This document shows, piece after piece, positions 11,854 to 14,559 of a DNA stretch of 14,559 nt; positions within the stretch are counted from its first letter, which is position 1, and every line of letters begins with the position of its first letter. A program made the position numbers and the translations under genes. This DNA comes from CAVPHV01 sp963704825. Its GTDB lineage: Bacteria; Actinomycetota; Acidimicrobiia; Spongiisociales; UBA5794. Location: the NCBI GenBank assembly GCA_963704825.1, contig CAVPHV010000020.1, positions 1 to 14,559 of the forward strand. Direction: 5' to 3'. The notes under the pieces are model-generated. The model was not told the origin of the DNA and made no database searches. It worked only from the letters and a program-made list of their open reading frames with translations.

Positions 11854-14055
11854 TCATGCGGGCTCCAATGAGCGGGCAAGCGCGGGCAGCTCACCCGCGA
11901 CGACCGTGCGGCCGCTCCCGCGATCGATATGGACGATTCCCTTCAGCGCATCGACTCGGTCCTCGACGGCGACCAGGTCTCTGGCGGCACTGTCAACGTC
12001 GACCAAGAAGCGGATTGCGTCGGGACCACCGCGGAGCGTGATGGTCACACGGGTTGCCCCCGTATCGGCAGCCTCGGCGACGACACCCAGCACGCAGAAG
12101 TAGATGCTCTCCTCGACGGATTGCTCATAGCGGACGATGCGCTCAGCCACGATGTCGACCCGGATCTCAAGGGCGCGTCTCGCCGACGCCAGGGCCGCCT
12201 CCAACCCCTCGGCCTCCAACAGCGGCGGGTAGATGCCATGGGCCACGGCACGCATCCCATCGACGGCCTCCTGGGTCGTGTCCGATAGCGACGCCACCAG
12301 TTCGGCAACGGAACCTGCCCCCTCGCGCTCGGCCAGGGTTCGGGCGATGCCTAGCTTCACCTTCAACGCCACCACCTGCTGCTGGGCGCCGTCATGGAGG
12401 TCACGCTCGAGCCGACGACGCTCGGCATCCTGGGCGGCTACCAACCGACGCCTCGACCCCCTCAACTGCTCTGCCCGCTCGGCCAACTCGGCATTGAGCC
12501 CCATGTTGCGCAACAACACTCCGGCACCCGCCGCCACATCCTCGAGCACCTTCTCATCGGACCCCGTCACGGCATCTGCCCTGCCCTTGGAGATACTCAA
12601 TGCCCCGAGCACCTCACCTCGATGCCGCACCGCAGCCACACGATCACCCGGTATCGCCGCCACCGGGTCCTCACCCGTCACCGGACCCAAGACCTCAACA
12701 ACATCCCCAGGCGATGACGCACGCGGATACACCACATCCCCCACCTTGAGCCACAGCACCGCCTCCACCGCACCCGTACCGTCGACCACCAACTGCGTCA
12801 CCCTGGCCATGGCCTCATCGGGATCACTCGTATCCGACAATTGCGCGGTCGCATTGGCCAACACCTCGTACGGCGTCGCTCGCTTGCCATACACCACGAC
12901 GTTCGCCCAATGTTGGACCCGCCGACGTACCGGCTCGAACGCCACCGCCACGACCGCCACTGCCGATATCGACAACGCCAAGCTCGGCTCATCTCCACCC
13001 CCGAGCAGCGAGCCGACACCCACCACGATCACCGCATACACAGCCGTGATGAACGCAGCCAGCACTCCATACGTTACCGTCTTGGAAATGACGACATCGA
13101 TGTCGTACAGGCGATACTTCAGAATGGCCATACCGATGGCGAGTATCCCGAGTGCACCGAGGGCGCCCGAGATGATGCTCAGGGCACCGGCAGTGTCGGG
13201 GTACGAATCCTGGATGAACCCGCTGAGGGTCAGGAGCACCATGGCAACGCCGGCGATCGCGAACACCCATTTCATCTGCTGACGCTCGATGCCATGCCCG
13301 CGAATGTATCGCACGATGAGCGCAGCGACCATGAAGACGAGAAATGCCAGTTCGAAGGCAACGAATGCCTCGTCCGATGGACCTTGCAGAACACCGATGG
13401 GGTTGTCGAGGGTTGTCGTTCCAACCGCGGATGGGATGGGCCCAGATCGCAAGGCACGAGCGGCGAGAAGTCCGATGCCGATGGCAATGAACCCGTTGAG
13501 TATCCGCCGCCACCATGGGCCAATCGTGCGCCCCGTCGGGTACAGGACGAGTGCGAGCGGGATCGCGATGAGTGACGCCCCTTCGGCGAGGCTCTGGGAC
13601 CACATGAACCACGTCGTGGCCGTCACGGCATCGTTTGTCGCTGCCGCTGCAGCACCGACCATCGACACGTGGACCAGGGTGAGCACCAATCCCCAGCCAA
13701 CACCGAGCGCCCAGCCGAAACCCTGACGCGGGTTGCGGGAGAGGACCACGGCTCCGACGACGACCGATGCGAGGAAGATGAGTGCGTCGACGTGCATCTC
13801 GAATTGCATGTAGCGGAACATCACCGCTCCGGCCGGACCGATGATGTCTGTCAACGCCTCCTCGGCTCCCGGTCTGGCGATGAGGCTGACGGCGGCGAGA
13901 TTGGCCGCCAGCTCAACAGCTATCGCGGTCCCCGCGACCAGCCACACCGAGATACGCCACCGACGGGATCCAACCGGCATGCCGACATCACGATCCGCGC
14001 TAGGAGCACCCACGGGCGAGCCGAGGTGCGCGTCGGCAGAACCGATTGCGCTCAC
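11854..14055 (-). CDS. HK2: membrane histidine kinase paralogue with phosphoacceptor His but degenerate ATPase domain
   Basis: A 733-residue paralogue of HK1 with the same layout: multiple helices (about 35-350), shared segments YRLYDIDVVISKTVTYGVLA and VVYGKRATPYEVLANA, a GAF-like region, a HisKA_3 region and a C-terminal HATPase-like domain. The H-box is canonical (ERRRLERDLHDGAQQQ; His554). The ATP-binding motifs are gone. The N-box aligned to HK1's LEALQNTAKY reads LGVVAEAADT (Glu661 in place of Asn), DDGRGFD is replaced by VDSAARD, and the lid region between the two glycine motifs is deleted. It can probably accept phosphate but not make it. The start GTG 14055 overlaps the cyclase stop (GTGA, 14052-14055), implying translational coupling. 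Confidence 0.92.
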   Translation of the reverse strand: MSAIGSADAHLGSPVGAPSADRDVGMPVGSRRWRISVWLVAGTAIAVELAANLAAVSLIARPGAEEALTDIIGPAGAVMFRYMQFEMHVDALIFLASVVVGAVVLSRNPRQGFGWALGVGWGLVLTLVHVSMVGAAAAATNDAVTATTWFMWSQSLAEGASLIAIPLALVLYPTGRTIGPWWRRILNGFIAIGIGLLAARALRSGPIPSAVGTTTLDNPIGVLQGPSDEAFVAFELAFLVFMVAALIVRYIRGHGIERQQMKWVFAIAGVAMVLLTLSGFIQDSYPDTAGALSIISGALGALGILAIGMAILKYRLYDIDVVISKTVTYGVLAAFITAVYAVIVVGVGSLLGGGDEPSLALSISAVAVVAVAFEPVRRRVQHWANVVVYGKRATPYEVLANATAQLSDTSDPDEAMARVTQLVVDGTGAVEAVLWLKVGDVVYPRASSPGDVVEVLGPVTGEDPVAAIPGDRVAAVRHRGEVLGALSISKGRADAVTGSDEKVLEDVAAGAGVLLRNMGLNAELAERAEQLRGSRRRLVAAQDAERRRLERDLHDGAQQQVVALKVKLGIARTLAEREGAGSVAELVASLSDTTQEAVDGMRAVAHGIYPPLLEAEGLEAALASARRALEIRVDIVAERIVRYEQSVEESIYFCVLGVVAEAADTGATRVTITLRGGPDAIRFLVDVDSAARDLVAVEDRVDALKGIVHIDRGSGRTVVAGELPALARSLEPA

Positions 14056-14559
14056 GCTGCCCTCCTCGGGAACCGGTAGGCCGCCACTGGCGTGTCCCTG
14101 CCCTTGACCAACGATGCTTCGAGCTCGTCGGCTTCGGGACGATCGACGAGCACGTCCCAGGTGGGCTGGCTCAGCACCGTTTCGCCAGGCTCAGCCCACC
14201 CCTGAAGGCGTTGCGTGAGGTTCACCGTGTCCCCGACGAGGGTGTACTCGAGACGCTCCTCGGATCCGAGCAGGGCGGCTGCGACGAGACCCGTCGACAG
14301 CCCGATCCCGAGCCCGAAGGGCTCCTTGCCGCCGGCGAGCCACTGGGCGTTGAGATCGTGCTGCGCTGCGTGCATCGCGGCGGCGGCTTGCACGGCGAGC
14401 GCCGCATGGTCCTTCTGGGCAACCGGGGCACCGAAGACGGCCATCACGGCGTCTCCGACGAACTGCATGACGGTTCCGTCGTGCCCGAGGATGGCTCGGT
14501 TCATCGCTGCACGGTGCTCATTGAGCTGGACGGCAAGCACCGACGGGTCGGTGTGTTCA
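14052..14559 (-). CDS. Class III nucleotidyl cyclase (adenylate/guanylate cyclase), C-terminal part
   Basis: Only the last 168 residues are in the window; the frame stays open through the window end. Visible motifs are MNRAILGHDGTVMQFVGDAV followed by MAVFGAP (second metal-binding Asp), LGIGLSTGLVAAALLGS, and YTLVGDTVNLTQRLQGW, with the Asn and Arg of NxxxR that stabilise the transition state. The catalytic domain therefore looks active, making cAMP or cGMP; which one cannot be decided here. It ends in a short tail, PVAAYRFPRRAA. The N-terminal domains, which would show any sensory or receiver module, are outside. It is the first visible gene of the operon with HK2 and HK1, linking second-messenger synthesis with the kinases. 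Confidence 0.9.
   Translation of the reverse strand, partial: EHTDPSVLAVQLNEHRAAMNRAILGHDGTVMQFVGDAVMAVFGAPVAQKDHAALAVQAAAAMHAAQHDLNAQWLAGGKEPFGLGIGLSTGLVAAALLGSEERLEYTLVGDTVNLTQRLQGWAEPGETVLSQPTWDVLVDRPEADELEASLVKGRDTPVAAYRFPRRAA

Noticed and set aside
10506..12041. 511-residue plus-strand ORF across HK1
   Set aside because: Composition (Arg/His/Asp-rich, no domain) is that of an antisense shadow of a high-GC gene; HK1 on the minus strand is clearly real.
12233..13282. 349-residue plus-strand ORF across HK2
   Set aside because: Ser/Thr/Ala-rich antisense shadow of HK2 without recognisable features.

Overview
The window looks like the chromosome of a high-GC actinobacterium, possibly Acidimicrobiia-like. 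The reasons are strong G/C third positions, ECF sigma/RskA and NarL/HisKA_3 families, actinobacterial-type proteins, and a tRNA-fMet-like sequence ending in CCCCGCTA. The lineage is an inference; no rRNA or marker gene is present.

Left part (1-8004): a tRNA-associated integrative region. Three direct copies of one attachment-type sequence occur, cut at the window start (1-28), at 1395-1482 and at 7917-8004. The two full copies run from the anticodon loop of an initiator-like tRNA through its 3' end and following hairpin. Copies 1 and 2 bracket a tyrosine integrase on the minus strand, which is broken by a one-base frameshift. Paired 10-bp repeats beside the cores look like integrase arm sites, and the middle copy has the layout of a junction between two tandem elements. 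Copies 2 and 3 bracket a 6.4-kb cargo segment with no integrase of its own. All its recognised genes are on the plus strand: a degenerate CDF-like membrane protein, an acidic Thr/Asp-rich secreted protein with a perfect 66-bp tandem repeat, a secreted-repeat lipoprotein, an ECF sigma factor overlapping a frameshifted RskA-type anti-sigma factor, a DUF2892 membrane protein, a thioredoxin, a small zinc-finger (zf-HC2) protein and an FTR1 iron permease. The theme is envelope, thiol and metal functions.

Boundary (about 8005-8525): directly after the third attachment copy lies the 3' end of a phytoene-desaturase-like FAD oxidoreductase whose 5' part is missing.

Right part (8583-14559): a signalling locus. 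A NarL/LuxR response regulator and a stand-alone receiver run on the plus strand and converge, sharing a CTAG stop overlap, with a minus-strand operon. That operon reads class III nucleotidyl cyclase (cut by the window end), then a membrane histidine kinase (here HK2), then a second paralogous kinase (HK1). HK2 keeps the phosphoacceptor His but has lost the ATP-binding motifs. HK1 keeps a full ATP-binding domain but has Asp in place of the phosphoacceptor His. The two defects are complementary, which suggests an obligate heteromeric kinase in which HK1 phosphorylates HK2, followed by transfer to one or both receivers. This is the most interesting observation in the window.
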